Assembly: GCA_007129055.1 (NCBI GenBank)
Contig: SKWE01000026.1
Coordinates: forward strand, 1-5,626
DNA from: Syntrophomonadaceae bacterium
GTDB lineage: Bacteria > Bacillota > Dethiobacteria > DTU022
Direction: 5' to 3'
DNA length: 5,626 nt
Under the pieces are notes generated by a model. That model had not been told where the DNA came from. It saw only the letters and a list, made by a program, of their open reading frames with translations, and did not search any database. A program made the translations under genes and the position numbers. Each line of letters starts with the position of its first letter. The stretch's first letter is position 1. This document shows positions 1 through 5,626 of this stretch, piece by piece.

Positions 1-1124
1 AGCCTGTCTACAGCAGGCTACCTTTTGGAATTGATAACAATTTGAAGCGGTTTGATGAAAGAGAAGCGGCTTTTTACAGCTCACGTTTTGCAGATGAAAT
101 GATGGGCGGTCAAAGTTGGCGTGACCGCATGGCTTTTGTCGCCACCGAGAAAATGCTTAAAAATGTTTCCGGCTATACGCAGCTTGATTATGCGTTAAAT
201 GAAGCCTCCTGGCGTTCTTATCACCCCTACAACCAGTCTCCCTTAATGGAGTGGGGTGACACGCCGGATATTCGCAAACCAATCGAAAAGGATTTGGCAG
301 ACCGGGATTATAAGTGGAGTGGTGCATCTGCACAGAACAGCGAAATTGTGAAGCAGGCAGCAAGCTATTTTGGCGCCGCCGCAGTAGGGGTTGCCAGTAT
401 AGACGAAGTATGGTTTTATTCACATGATCGCGATGGGCTGCCAATAGTTTTTTCACAGGAAGCGGTTCACCCGGTAATTAATTCAGAAGGCCGTTTTATT
501 CCCTCACACTTAGACCGGGTAGTTGTAATGCTGGTTGCCCAGGATCGGGAACTGGCCCGGTTTAGCCCTTCAGCGTTGGCTGGTATTGCTGTCGGCCATG
601 GATATTCAATGATGGCTGAAACAGCTTCAAAATTAGCTGTATTTATCAGGGGGCTTGGTTATAGCGCCATTCCCATGGGAAACGACACCAGCCTTAGCAT
701 TCCCCTGGCAGTTGATGCCGGCCTGGGTGAACCCGGCAGGCATGGGCTTTTGCTAAACCCGGAGTATGGTTCCCTGGTGAGAATCTGCAAGGTGCTGACC
801 GACCTGCCGCTGGAAACAGATCGCCCGATTGCCTTTGGTGCCGCGGAAACCTGTCGAAACTGTACTATCTGTGCAGATAGCTGCCCTGCCCGGGCGATTT
901 CGTTTGATACTGATCCTACTTATGAAACTATTTGCGCCTCAAACAATAAGGGTATTAAAAGATGGCCGGTAAACAGCTGGGCCTGCTTAAAGTATTGGGC
1001 CAACAACGGCACTGACTGCGGTATTTGTCAGGCGGTTTGCCCTTTTAGCCGCACGGCTGCAGTTGGCCTGAAGCAGAACGATCCGCGAGCCTGGTGGAAC
1101 GTTGATTTAAAAGAACCTGGCTGA
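1..1124 (+). CDS. Reductive dehalogenase catalytic subunit (RdhA family), 5'-truncated by window edge
   Basis: This family removes halogen from organohalides, using a corrinoid and two [4Fe-4S] clusters. The frame (first full codon at base 3) is open to the left edge, so the TTG at 42 is not the start and the N-terminus, where a Tat signal would lie, is missing. Numbering from codon 42 as residue 1, Tyr188, Asn214 and Arg247 sit 26 and 59 residues apart, the spacing I recall for Tyr246/Asn272/Arg305 of Sulfurospirillum PceA. Cluster ligands are C271, C274, C277, C281 (CxxCxxCxxxCP) and C315, C326, C329, C333 (Cx10CxxCxxxCP). The stretches GNDTSLSIPLAVDAGLGE and the NNxGxKxW block before cluster 2 are typical of RdhA, which argues against the related epoxyqueuosine reductase. 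Only 27 residues follow C333, ending in a WW-containing tail; many RdhAs have more here. No rdhB-like gene follows; one could precede, as in cprBA. The substrate cannot be read from sequence, and respiratory versus detoxifying use is undecided. Confidence 0.88.
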   Translation, partial: PVYSRLPFGIDNNLKRFDEREAAFYSSRFADEMMGGQSWRDRMAFVATEKMLKNVSGYTQLDYALNEASWRSYHPYNQSPLMEWGDTPDIRKPIEKDLADRDYKWSGASAQNSEIVKQAASYFGAAAVGVASIDEVWFYSHDRDGLPIVFSQEAVHPVINSEGRFIPSHLDRVVVMLVAQDRELARFSPSALAGIAVGHGYSMMAETASKLAVFIRGLGYSAIPMGNDTSLSIPLAVDAGLGEPGRHGLLLNPEYGSLVRICKVLTDLPLETDRPIAFGAAETCRNCTICADSCPARAISFDTDPTYETICASNNKGIKRWPVNSWACLKYWANNGTDCGICQAVCPFSRTAAVGLKQNDPRAWWNVDLKEPG

Positions 1125-1133
1125 TAGCAGGTT
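1114..1133 (+). other. Small hairpin spanning the dehalogenase stop codon
   Basis: AACCTG and CAGGTT form a perfect 6-bp inverted repeat with an 8-nt loop that contains the TGA stop. An alternative register pairs GCT with AGC inside a bulged stem. No run of T follows, so it is not a convincing intrinsic terminator. It could stabilise the 3' end of the message or be chance. Confidence 0.25.
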
Positions 1134-1190
1134 ACTGGCATGATGATTATATTGCTGTTATGAGGGACAACATGATCCATGGCTCTCTTA

Positions 1191-1205
1191 TACATCAAAG
1201 ATGTA
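1191..1205. promoter_or_regulatory. Perfect 6-bp dyad upstream of the aminotransferase promoter
   Basis: TACATC and GATGTA are perfect inverted arms separated by AAA. The dyad ends 14 bp before the -35 box at 1220, a reasonable place for an activator site. No regulator gene that would obviously bind it is adjacent, and a 6-bp dyad can arise by chance, so this is only a candidate. Confidence 0.25.
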
Positions 1206-1219
1206 ATCTAAACATTTGG

Positions 1220-1249
1220 TTGACTGTTCTGACAGAAGATTATTATACT
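1220..1249 (+). promoter_or_regulatory. Sigma-A promoter of the aminotransferase gene
   Basis: TTGACT (1220-1225) is followed after 18 bp by TATACT (1244-1249). The -35 matches the TTGACA consensus at 5 of 6 positions and the -10 matches TATAAT at 5 of 6. Transcription would begin near 1256, leaving a leader of about 55 nt before the TTG start at 1312. Its position supports a separate transcription unit from the dehalogenase and argues against a coding start at 1216. Confidence 0.6.
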
Positions 1250-1297
1250 TGTTTCAGGCATCCTCAAGTGAATTTGCTTACCTGATTCACAGTTGCC

Positions 1298-1305
1298 GGG
1301 GAGGA
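1298..1305 (+). promoter_or_regulatory. Ribosome binding site fixing the TTG start of the aminotransferase
   Basis: GGGGAGGA lies 7 nt (measured from the end of GGAGG) before the TTG at 1312. The possible in-frame TTG at 1216 has no comparable site and lies upstream of the predicted transcription start. The resulting 400-residue protein has the usual length for the family. Confidence 0.75.
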
Positions 1306-1311
1306 AAACCA

Positions 1312-2514
1312 TTGGATCTTCAAGATTATTTCTCCGACCTGACAAGCCAACCTGGAAGTACTGCCCTGGCCGAGCTGTTTAAACTGACAGAGCGTCCTGA
1401 TATTATTTCGTTTGCCGGCGGTTTTCCCGCTCCTGATATGTTTTTACCCGAGGAGGCTGCAGAGGTGACCAGGCAGCTGCTGGAGGAAAAGCCTTCTACT
1501 GTGCTCGGGTATAGTCCTACCCCTGGGTTCTCTGCCCTGCGGGAATACCTGGCCGAGCGTCAGTCGCAAATGGGCATGCCGGCATCTGTCGACGAGTTAA
1601 TGGTGACCAGCGGATCATTACAGGGGCTGGATATTCTTGGGCGGGTGTTTCTGAACAGTGGTGATCGGATTATTGTTGAAGCGCCTACCTACCTTGGTGC
1701 GCTAAGCACCTTTGCCTCTTATGATATCATTGTTGATTCTGTTCCCGTTGACGCCGAAGGGCTCGATACAGCCCGGCTGGCCGAATTACTGGAACAGCGC
1801 CGGCGTCAGGATTCTCTACCAAAGCTGCTCTACACGGTCCCCACCTTTCAAAACCCCTCGGGCCAGACAATGTCTCGCCAGCGGCGACAGGAATTGCTGG
1901 ATCTTGCCAACCGCTACAGGTTCTTGATCATAGAGGACAACGCTTACGGTGAACTCCGTTTTTCCGGGGAAGAGGTACCAACCCTTAAGGCCCTGGATAC
2001 TGATGAAAAGGTCATCTACCTTGGCACATTTTCCAAAATTCTTTCCCCCGGAATTCGAATTGGCTGGATTCATGCTGCACCACAAATCATAGAACGGGCA
2101 ATCCAAGTGCGTCAAGCCATGGACCAGTGCTCAAACTCTCTCGGGCAGCTGCTGGCCCTGGAATTTGGACGCAGAGGGTTGATTGAAAGGCAAATAAAGA
2201 AGACGGTCGGTCTGCTTGGGGAAAGAGCCCGGTTAACGCTTGATTTGATCGCCTGTGAGTTTCCCGCAGGAACAACCTGGACCAACCCGGAAGGGGGATT
2301 CTACACCTGGGTTACTCTTTCACCTGGAGTTGATACAGCGCAGCTTTTGTCTCACTGTATTGAGAAAGCCCGGGTCGCCTATGTTGCTGGGATTGCTTTC
2401 TACGTCGGCAAAGGGGGCAATAACCAGTTGCGGCTTTGCTATTCTCAGCCTTCTTTGGACGATATTTCCCGGGGAATACCACGATTGGCAAAAGCTTTGA
2501 CCACTCGACTTTAG
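1312..2514 (+). CDS. PLP-dependent aminotransferase, class I/II (2-aminoadipate/MocR-like group)
   Basis: This is a cytosolic fold-type I enzyme that transfers amino groups between an amino acid and a 2-oxo acid. In the 400-residue protein counted from the TTG at 1312, the Schiff-base lysine is K242 in the GTFSKILSPGIRIGW block. N181 (in TFQNPSGQ), D209 and Y212 (in EDNAYGEL) hold the pyridoxal ring, R249 contacts its phosphate, and R375 (LRLCYS) would bind the substrate carboxylate. The N-terminal segment ISFAGGFPAPDMF and the GYSPTPGFSALRE block are typical of the 2-aminoadipate (LysN-like), aromatic and branched-chain aminotransferase group. The C-terminal domains of MocR regulators share this fold, but no N-terminal GntR helix-turn-helix is present, so this is a free-standing enzyme. 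The exact amino donor cannot be assigned. It sits 187 bp after the dehalogenase with its own promoter. No neighbouring biosynthetic genes indicate a pathway. Confidence 0.9.
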   Translation: MDLQDYFSDLTSQPGSTALAELFKLTERPDIISFAGGFPAPDMFLPEEAAEVTRQLLEEKPSTVLGYSPTPGFSALREYLAERQSQMGMPASVDELMVTSGSLQGLDILGRVFLNSGDRIIVEAPTYLGALSTFASYDIIVDSVPVDAEGLDTARLAELLEQRRRQDSLPKLLYTVPTFQNPSGQTMSRQRRQELLDLANRYRFLIIEDNAYGELRFSGEEVPTLKALDTDEKVIYLGTFSKILSPGIRIGWIHAAPQIIERAIQVRQAMDQCSNSLGQLLALEFGRRGLIERQIKKTVGLLGERARLTLDLIACEFPAGTTWTNPEGGFYTWVTLSPGVDTAQLLSHCIEKARVAYVAGIAFYVGKGGNNQLRLCYSQPSLDDISRGIPRLAKALTTRL

Positions 2515-2525
2515 TAAGTCGCAAT

Positions 2526-2549
2526 CCTCCTGTAACATGTTTACCTCCT
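2526..2549. other. Paired CCTCCT elements in the aminotransferase 3' region
   Basis: CCTCCT occurs at 2526-2531 and again at 2544-2549, flanking a near-palindrome (GTAACATGTTTAC, 2532-2544). On the + strand each is complementary to the AGGAGG ribosome site of the next gene at 2631-2636. On the - strand the right copy reads as an AGGAGG site 5 nt before an ATG at 2538. That - strand frame of 72 codons runs antisense to the aminotransferase and resembles no known protein. Whether either reading is functional is unknown. Confidence 0.3.
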
Positions 2550-2569
2550 AAAAAATTTGTATTTCCCCC

Positions 2570-2598
2570 TTGACAGACAGTAATTTGTGCTTTAATAT
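2570..2598 (+). promoter_or_regulatory. Strong sigma-A promoter of the tetR-oxidoreductase operon
   Basis: A perfect TTGACA -35 box (2570-2575) is followed after the ideal 17-bp spacer by TAATAT (2593-2598). Transcription should start near 2605. The -10 box and the start point overlap the double dyad at 2596-2629, which suggests repression by blocking RNA polymerase. Confidence 0.85.
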
Positions 2599-2629
2599 AT
2601 AACTAAAGTTAGATAACATTAGTTATATA
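2596..2629. promoter_or_regulatory. Tandem dyad operator, probably for the TetR-family regulator
   Basis: The outer arms TATATAACTAA (2596-2606) and TTAGTTATATA (2619-2629) are a perfect 11-bp inverted repeat around 12 bp. Inside are two copies of a 12-bp dyad TAAC-N4-GTTA: TAACTAAAGTTA (2600-2611) and TAACATTAGTTA (2614-2625). Their centres are 14 bp apart, with 2 bp between them. One copy differs from the reverse complement of the other at a single base. This arrangement suits two regulator dimers bound side by side over the -10 box and start point. Autoregulation by the adjacent TetR protein is inferred from position and family habit. The region is AT-rich, which raises the chance of dyads, but the repeat is long and doubled. 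Confidence 0.75.
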
Positions 2630-2630
2630 A

Positions 2631-2636
2631 AGGAGG
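2631..2636 (+). promoter_or_regulatory. Consensus ribosome binding site of the regulator gene
   Basis: AGGAGG lies 7 nt before the ATG at 2644, immediately downstream of the operator, and fixes the start. Its full complement occurs twice upstream at 2526-2549, outside the transcript made from the 2570-2598 promoter. Confidence 0.85.
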
Positions 2637-2643
2637 CTTTAAG

Positions 2644-3222
2644 ATGCCACCAAAAACTAAGTTTACCAGGGAAGAGATAGTTGAAGCCGCTTTCGAGGTA
2701 GCTAAAGAAGAAGGATTTTCGAGGATAACTGCCCGCAGTGTGGCCAATCGTCTGAATTCATCAGTCGCGCCAATCTATGTTAATTTTAAGACTATCGAGG
2801 AGCTGACCCAGGCAGTGGTCAAGAGAGTTTTTGCCCTGTCAGAGGAACTGCTGGCAAAGCAAAAGGGGAATAACCTTTTTGAAAATATCGGTAAAGCCAG
2901 CTTAGAGTTTGCCCGTGATTACCCGGTATTGTTCAGGGAACTGGTTTTAAAACCCAATCCATACATGGCATCATATGAGGAAACTGAGAAGGTTATGGTA
3001 GATGCCCTGAAAAAAAATGCGGACATGAAAGATTGGAGTATGGAAGAGCGCAGAAGGCTGTTTTTGAAAATGCGGATTTTTCAGCTTGGGCTTTCTGCAA
3101 TGGTGGCCAACGGTCATGTGCCATCGTGGCTTGATGACCAGGAATCTGAAAAACTGCTAAAAGAAACGGGAGAACAATTACTGCTGGCAGAGCAGATTAA
3201 AAGAAAGGAAGATAGAAAATGA
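2644..3222 (+). CDS. TetR/AcrR-family transcriptional regulator
   Basis: This is a ligand-responsive, dimeric DNA-binding protein of 192 residues, a normal length for the family. Residues 8-54 form the TetR DNA-binding domain: a first helix (EEIVEAAFEVAKEEGF), then the helix-turn-helix from about 28 to 48 (ITARSVANRLNSSVAPIYVNF) with the family's conserved Y45/F48 region and a following KTIEEL helix. The remainder is a helical ligand-binding and dimerisation domain too divergent to name an effector. The C-terminus is strongly basic and acidic (KRKEDRK). The gene starts at an ATG with a consensus ribosome site. Its stop overlaps the start of the FAD oxidoreductase by 4 bp (ATGA), so the two are translationally coupled. 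The tandem dyad over its promoter makes autorepression and co-control of the oxidoreductase the likely arrangement; the inducer is plausibly that enzyme's substrate or product. Confidence 0.9.
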   Translation: MPPKTKFTREEIVEAAFEVAKEEGFSRITARSVANRLNSSVAPIYVNFKTIEELTQAVVKRVFALSEELLAKQKGNNLFENIGKASLEFARDYPVLFRELVLKPNPYMASYEETEKVMVDALKKNADMKDWSMEERRRLFLKMRIFQLGLSAMVANGHVPSWLDDQESEKLLKETGEQLLLAEQIKRKEDRK

Positions 3223-4718
3223 ATAAGATTGTAATAATTGGCGGAGGCGTTGCTGGATTAAGCGCGGGTATTTTCGCCCAACAAAATGGTTTCGAGAGTA
3301 CTATCCTGGAGAAACACCACACCTCAGGCGGGGAATGCACTGGCTGGGAACGCCGGGGTTATCATATTGACGGTTGCATTCACTGGTTGGTGGGAACGAA
3401 AGAAGGAACCCCCATCCGAGAATTGTGGAATACAGTAGGCGCTCTAGATGGAGTGGAAATTCATGAACCTGAAAGTTTCATGGCTGTTGAACATGAAGGG
3501 GTGGTGGTACACTTTTACCGTGATCTTGACCAGTTGAAGGCGAGCTGGTTGGAGATATCACCGGAGGATAAAGAAACTATCGAAGAGTTTTGTGGTGATA
3601 TCCGCAAACTACATTCTTTTACATTTCCTGTTGGGAAACCGATGGATATGATGAATCTGATTGAAAAGATTAAGTATATGTTTTCTATGAAAGATATCGG
3701 TCCGACCATGCAGAAATACAACAAATTAAGCGTACAGGACCTGGCCGGTAAGTTTAAGCATCCGGCCCTGAAGGCAGCCCTGGCTTCCTTTATGCCTGAA
3801 GGTGATTATAGCGCTACATCGGTAATTTTTCCGCTCGGAACCTTTACCGGGGGCCAGTCTTCAATTCCCTTAGGGGGCTCAAGAGCCCTGGCCAGGCGGA
3901 TGGAAGAAAAGTACCTTGCCCTGGGTGGAAATATTGAGACAGCCTGTGAAGCAGTGGATCTGGAGATAGAAGGAGATTCGGTGCAAAGGGTAACCTGCAG
4001 TAACGGTAAATCCTTTGAGGCCGATTACTATATTGCAGCCTACGATGCTAATGCGTTTTATGAAAAGCTGCTTAAGGGACAATACACCGATCCGGAATTT
4101 CAAAAAAGATTCAGCGACTCAGAAACTTATCCCCTGGCTTCAAACATTTATGTGGGTATCGGTTACGAAGGCAGCATGCAGAATATTCCCAGGACTCTCA
4201 AATTCCCTGTAGGCTCAATTGACATAGAACAGAATCGGAAGCAGACAGAGTATTTGCAGATGACCCACTATGATTACGAAGCAGATTTTGCCCCTGAAGG
4301 GCATACCGTTATTACTTTTGCCATCAACCAGTTTCAGCCGGAGCTGGAGAAATGGGAGGCACTAGTTCAAGACAGGGAAGCCTATAATAAAGAAAAGAAC
4401 CGCATTGGTGAAGAGGTTGTCAAGGCTATGGAAACCCGCTTTCCGGAGATGGCCGGCAAACTCAAGCTGCTTGACGTGGCCAGCCCGCAAACCTATGAAC
4501 GGTATTGCAACGCTTACCGCGGTGCTTTCATGGCTTTTTGGCCTACACTGGAAGGAAAGCAGCTGGCTCACAACGGCCAAATCAAGGGCCTTGATAATCT
4601 TGTTTTGAGCGGTCAGTGGCTACAACCTCCGGGAGGCCTGCCCATTGCACTGATCACCGGTAAAGATACAATCATGCGGCTTTGCAAGAAAGTAAAAAAG
4701 GAGTTTGCAACAACATAA
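3219..4718 (+). CDS. FAD-dependent oxidoreductase, CrtI/phytoene-desaturase-like (NAD(P)/FAD family)
   Basis: This 499-residue flavoprotein begins with a dinucleotide-binding Rossmann motif, VIIGGGVAGLSAG (G8, G10, G13), with acidic E31 at the end of the second strand. The GGECTGW block (37-43) follows, then the HIDGCIHWLVG segment typical of the phytoene desaturase/retinol saturase branch. The middle region (GGSRALARRMEEKYLALGGNIE, about 219-240) is the usual segment preceding the FAD-contacting strand. The C-terminal FAD motif is at 457-481 (GLDNLVLSGQW followed by PPGGLPIA). Relatives desaturate or saturate polyene or other hydrophobic substrates. No carotenoid synthesis genes (crtB, crtM or crtE) are in the window, so a carotenoid role is not supported. 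An AAGGA ribosome site at 3205-3209 lies 9 nt before the ATG, and the 4-bp overlap with tetR implies co-transcription and control by that regulator. No signal peptide or transmembrane helix is evident. The substrate is unknown. Confidence 0.85.
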   Translation: MNKIVIIGGGVAGLSAGIFAQQNGFESTILEKHHTSGGECTGWERRGYHIDGCIHWLVGTKEGTPIRELWNTVGALDGVEIHEPESFMAVEHEGVVVHFYRDLDQLKASWLEISPEDKETIEEFCGDIRKLHSFTFPVGKPMDMMNLIEKIKYMFSMKDIGPTMQKYNKLSVQDLAGKFKHPALKAALASFMPEGDYSATSVIFPLGTFTGGQSSIPLGGSRALARRMEEKYLALGGNIETACEAVDLEIEGDSVQRVTCSNGKSFEADYYIAAYDANAFYEKLLKGQYTDPEFQKRFSDSETYPLASNIYVGIGYEGSMQNIPRTLKFPVGSIDIEQNRKQTEYLQMTHYDYEADFAPEGHTVITFAINQFQPELEKWEALVQDREAYNKEKNRIGEEVVKAMETRFPEMAGKLKLLDVASPQTYERYCNAYRGAFMAFWPTLEGKQLAHNGQIKGLDNLVLSGQWLQPPGGLPIALITGKDTIMRLCKKVKKEFATT

Positions 4719-4864
4719 AAAATATGGGAGTGAAATGTGCCATGTAGTAGCACAAACAACTGACTACCATATAACATTGAATCGCCTAAATTCTTGTGGT
4801 AATGTTCATAGCAACGGCTTACTTGGTAATCATGATTGCTGAATTCTGTGCTTTATAAAATAAA

Positions 4865-4884
4865 GCCTCACCCTGGGGCGGGGC
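4865..4884 (+). other. GC-rich hairpin in the glycerol dehydrogenase leader
   Basis: GCCTCACC pairs with GGCGGGGC as a stem with one G-U pair and one A-C mismatch around a 4-nt loop. Reading the + strand, no strong T tract follows, so it would be at best a weak terminator for the oxidoreductase operon. Reading the - strand, it is followed by a T-rich stretch (TTTATTTTAT), but no - strand gene precedes it. It may instead be a leader hairpin of the next gene. Confidence 0.3.
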
Positions 4885-4911
4885 GCTGATTTAATTACTT
4901 CTACGATGCTT

Positions 4912-4917
4912 AAGGAG
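4912..4917 (+). promoter_or_regulatory. Ribosome binding site choosing the glycerol dehydrogenase start
   Basis: AAGGAG lies 8 nt before the ATG at 4926. The in-frame ATG at 4920 is only 2 nt from it, too close for normal initiation, so 4926 is preferred. Confidence 0.75.
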
Positions 4918-4925
4918 AAATGCAG

Positions 4926-5626
4926 ATGATTGATAAAAGAACCAGGGGATTTGCAAGCCCTGGCAAGTATATCCAGGGACCGGGCGAAATAAAAAAGATT
5001 GAAAAACATACTTCACTGTATGGGAAAAATGTTGCAATCCTTATTGATGGCTTCCTGTATGCCGAGTTGAATGCACAGTTGAATGAACAGTATAAAGAAG
5101 GCTCCAGTGTTGAATTTGTTAAATTTGGCGGGGAATGTTCTATTAGCGGAATCAAACTGTTTAAAGCTGCAGCTGCAGAGATTTCAGCTGACGTGATTGT
5201 TGGTATAGGAGGGGGGAAAACCCTTGATACGGCCAAAGCTGCTGCTAATGAGCTGTCAATTCCTGTAATAATAGTGCCGACGGCAGCGTCCACAGATGCA
5301 CCTACCAGCGCTATGTCCGTTATATATAACGAAGAAGGTGTTCACGAAGATTTCCATACTCATGGCAGTAATCCTAATATTGTTTTAGTTGATACAAAGG
5401 TTATCATGAAAGCTCCGGTGAGACTTCTAATTTCGGGTATGGGAGATGCGCTGGCTACTTATTTTGAAGCTTTAGCCAACGAAGCCTCGGATACTGCGAA
5501 TTATGTTGGAGAAGGATACAGAAGAACCATGCTTGGGATGGCAATTTCGAAACTTTGTTACGAAACCTTGATTACGAAGGGGCTGCAGGCTAAGATTGAT
5601 TTCGAGAATGGTTGCTGTACGGAAAC
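4926..5626 (+). CDS. gldA: Glycerol dehydrogenase (iron-containing alcohol dehydrogenase family), 3'-truncated by window edge
   Basis: This is a cytosolic, NAD-dependent, metal-containing enzyme interconverting glycerol and dihydroxyacetone. The 233 codons present align closely with the N-terminal two thirds of Escherichia coli GldA as I recall it. SPGKYIQG (11-18) is near the start, FGGEC (67-71) follows, then the NAD-binding GIGGGKTLDTAKA (93-105), the PTxASTDAPxSAxSVIY segment (118-134), NPNIVLVDTK (149-158) and GMGDALATYFEA (171-182). In the last, D174 is the first metal ligand. The two histidine ligands lie further on, beyond the window. The frame is intact to the edge with no stop. The family is about 365 residues long, so roughly 130 residues are missing. 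The gene appears to be its own transcription unit, 207 bp after the oxidoreductase. A dihydroxyacetone kinase could follow outside the window but is not visible. Related enzymes can act on other vicinal diols or amino alcohols. Confidence 0.93.
   Translation, partial: MIDKRTRGFASPGKYIQGPGEIKKIEKHTSLYGKNVAILIDGFLYAELNAQLNEQYKEGSSVEFVKFGGECSISGIKLFKAAAAEISADVIVGIGGGKTLDTAKAAANELSIPVIIVPTAASTDAPTSAMSVIYNEEGVHEDFHTHGSNPNIVLVDTKVIMKAPVRLLISGMGDALATYFEALANEASDTANYVGEGYRRTMLGMAISKLCYETLITKGLQAKIDFENGCCTE

Larger units (their letters stand above)
4719..4925. other. Intergenic region between the oxidoreductase and glycerol dehydrogenase
   Basis: These 207 bp are AT-rich apart from a GC-rich patch near the right end. 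A poor promoter match, TTGAAT (4777-4782) with 17 bp to TAATGT (4800-4805), could serve the downstream gene. A weak stem, TGTGC (4736-4740) with GCACA (4750-4754), lacks a following T run. No tRNA, known riboswitch or convincing protein gene was recognised. Confidence 0.4.

Noticed and set aside
157..456. 99-codon - strand ORF within the dehalogenase gene.
   Set aside because: It is an antisense shadow of a strongly conserved coding region, with no domain pattern.
1160..1285. 41-codon + strand ORF between the dehalogenase and aminotransferase, considered as a remnant rdhB.
   Set aside because: It has no membrane-helix pattern and no ribosome site, and it overlaps the aminotransferase promoter.
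2592..2606. TTAAT-N5-ACTAA, resembling the CprK dehalobox (TTAAT-N4-ATTAA type) that controls dehalogenase genes.
   Set aside because: The spacer is 5 rather than 4, it overlaps the -10 box instead of lying near -41, and it is part of the TetR dyad in front of a non-dehalogenase gene.
4736..4754. Stem TGTGC/GCACA just after the oxidoreductase, considered as a terminator.
   Set aside because: It has only 5 bp, a 9-nt loop and no T tract following.
4803..4859. 18-residue hydrophobic ORF (MFIATAYLVIMIAEFCAL) in the intergenic region.
   Set aside because: It has no ribosome site before the ATG and is short enough to be chance in AT-rich DNA.
4910..5293. 127-codon - strand ORF.
   Set aside because: It lies opposite the well-supported glycerol dehydrogenase gene and its protein resembles no family; it is an antisense shadow.

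Overview
The window looks like chromosomal DNA from an anaerobic, low-to-mid GC Firmicute, probably of the Clostridia (Peptococcaceae-type). The evidence is strong AGGAGG-type ribosome sites, a TTG start, sigma-A promoters, and a corrinoid/iron-sulfur reductive dehalogenase next to a clostridial-type glycerol dehydrogenase. The taxon is inferred. All five recognisable genes lie on the + strand, and the first and last run off the window edges.

Layout: (1) 1-1124 is the 3' part of a reductive dehalogenase catalytic subunit (RdhA family). Its reading frame is open to the left edge, so its true start and any Tat signal lie outside the window. (2) 1312-2514 is a stand-alone fold-type I PLP aminotransferase of the 2-aminoadipate/MocR-like group. 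It has its own promoter at 1220-1249 and a TTG start set by a strong ribosome site. (3) 2570-4718 is a two-gene operon: a TetR-family regulator, overlapping by 4 bp a CrtI/phytoene-desaturase-like FAD oxidoreductase. The operon promoter is overlapped by a striking double dyad that is probably the regulator's own operator. (4) 4719-4925 is a 207-bp intergenic stretch with a GC-rich hairpin and only weak promoter-like matches. (5) 4926-5626 is the N-terminal two thirds of an iron/zinc-type glycerol dehydrogenase (GldA), cut by the right edge.

The clearest functional unit is the TetR-oxidoreductase pair: a ligand-sensing repressor that probably controls itself and the flavoenzyme, whose substrate is unknown. 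The dehalogenase keeps the active-site Tyr/Asn/Arg at the spacing of the structurally known PceA and both [4Fe-4S] motifs. However, it has a short tail after the second cluster and no rdhB membrane-anchor gene on its downstream side. The aminotransferase and glycerol dehydrogenase appear to be independent transcription units, and nothing in the window ties them mechanistically to dehalogenation.

No tRNA, rRNA, CRISPR array, insertion sequence or attachment site was seen. The items most worth following up are the dehalogenase and the tandem operator with its unassigned flavoenzyme.
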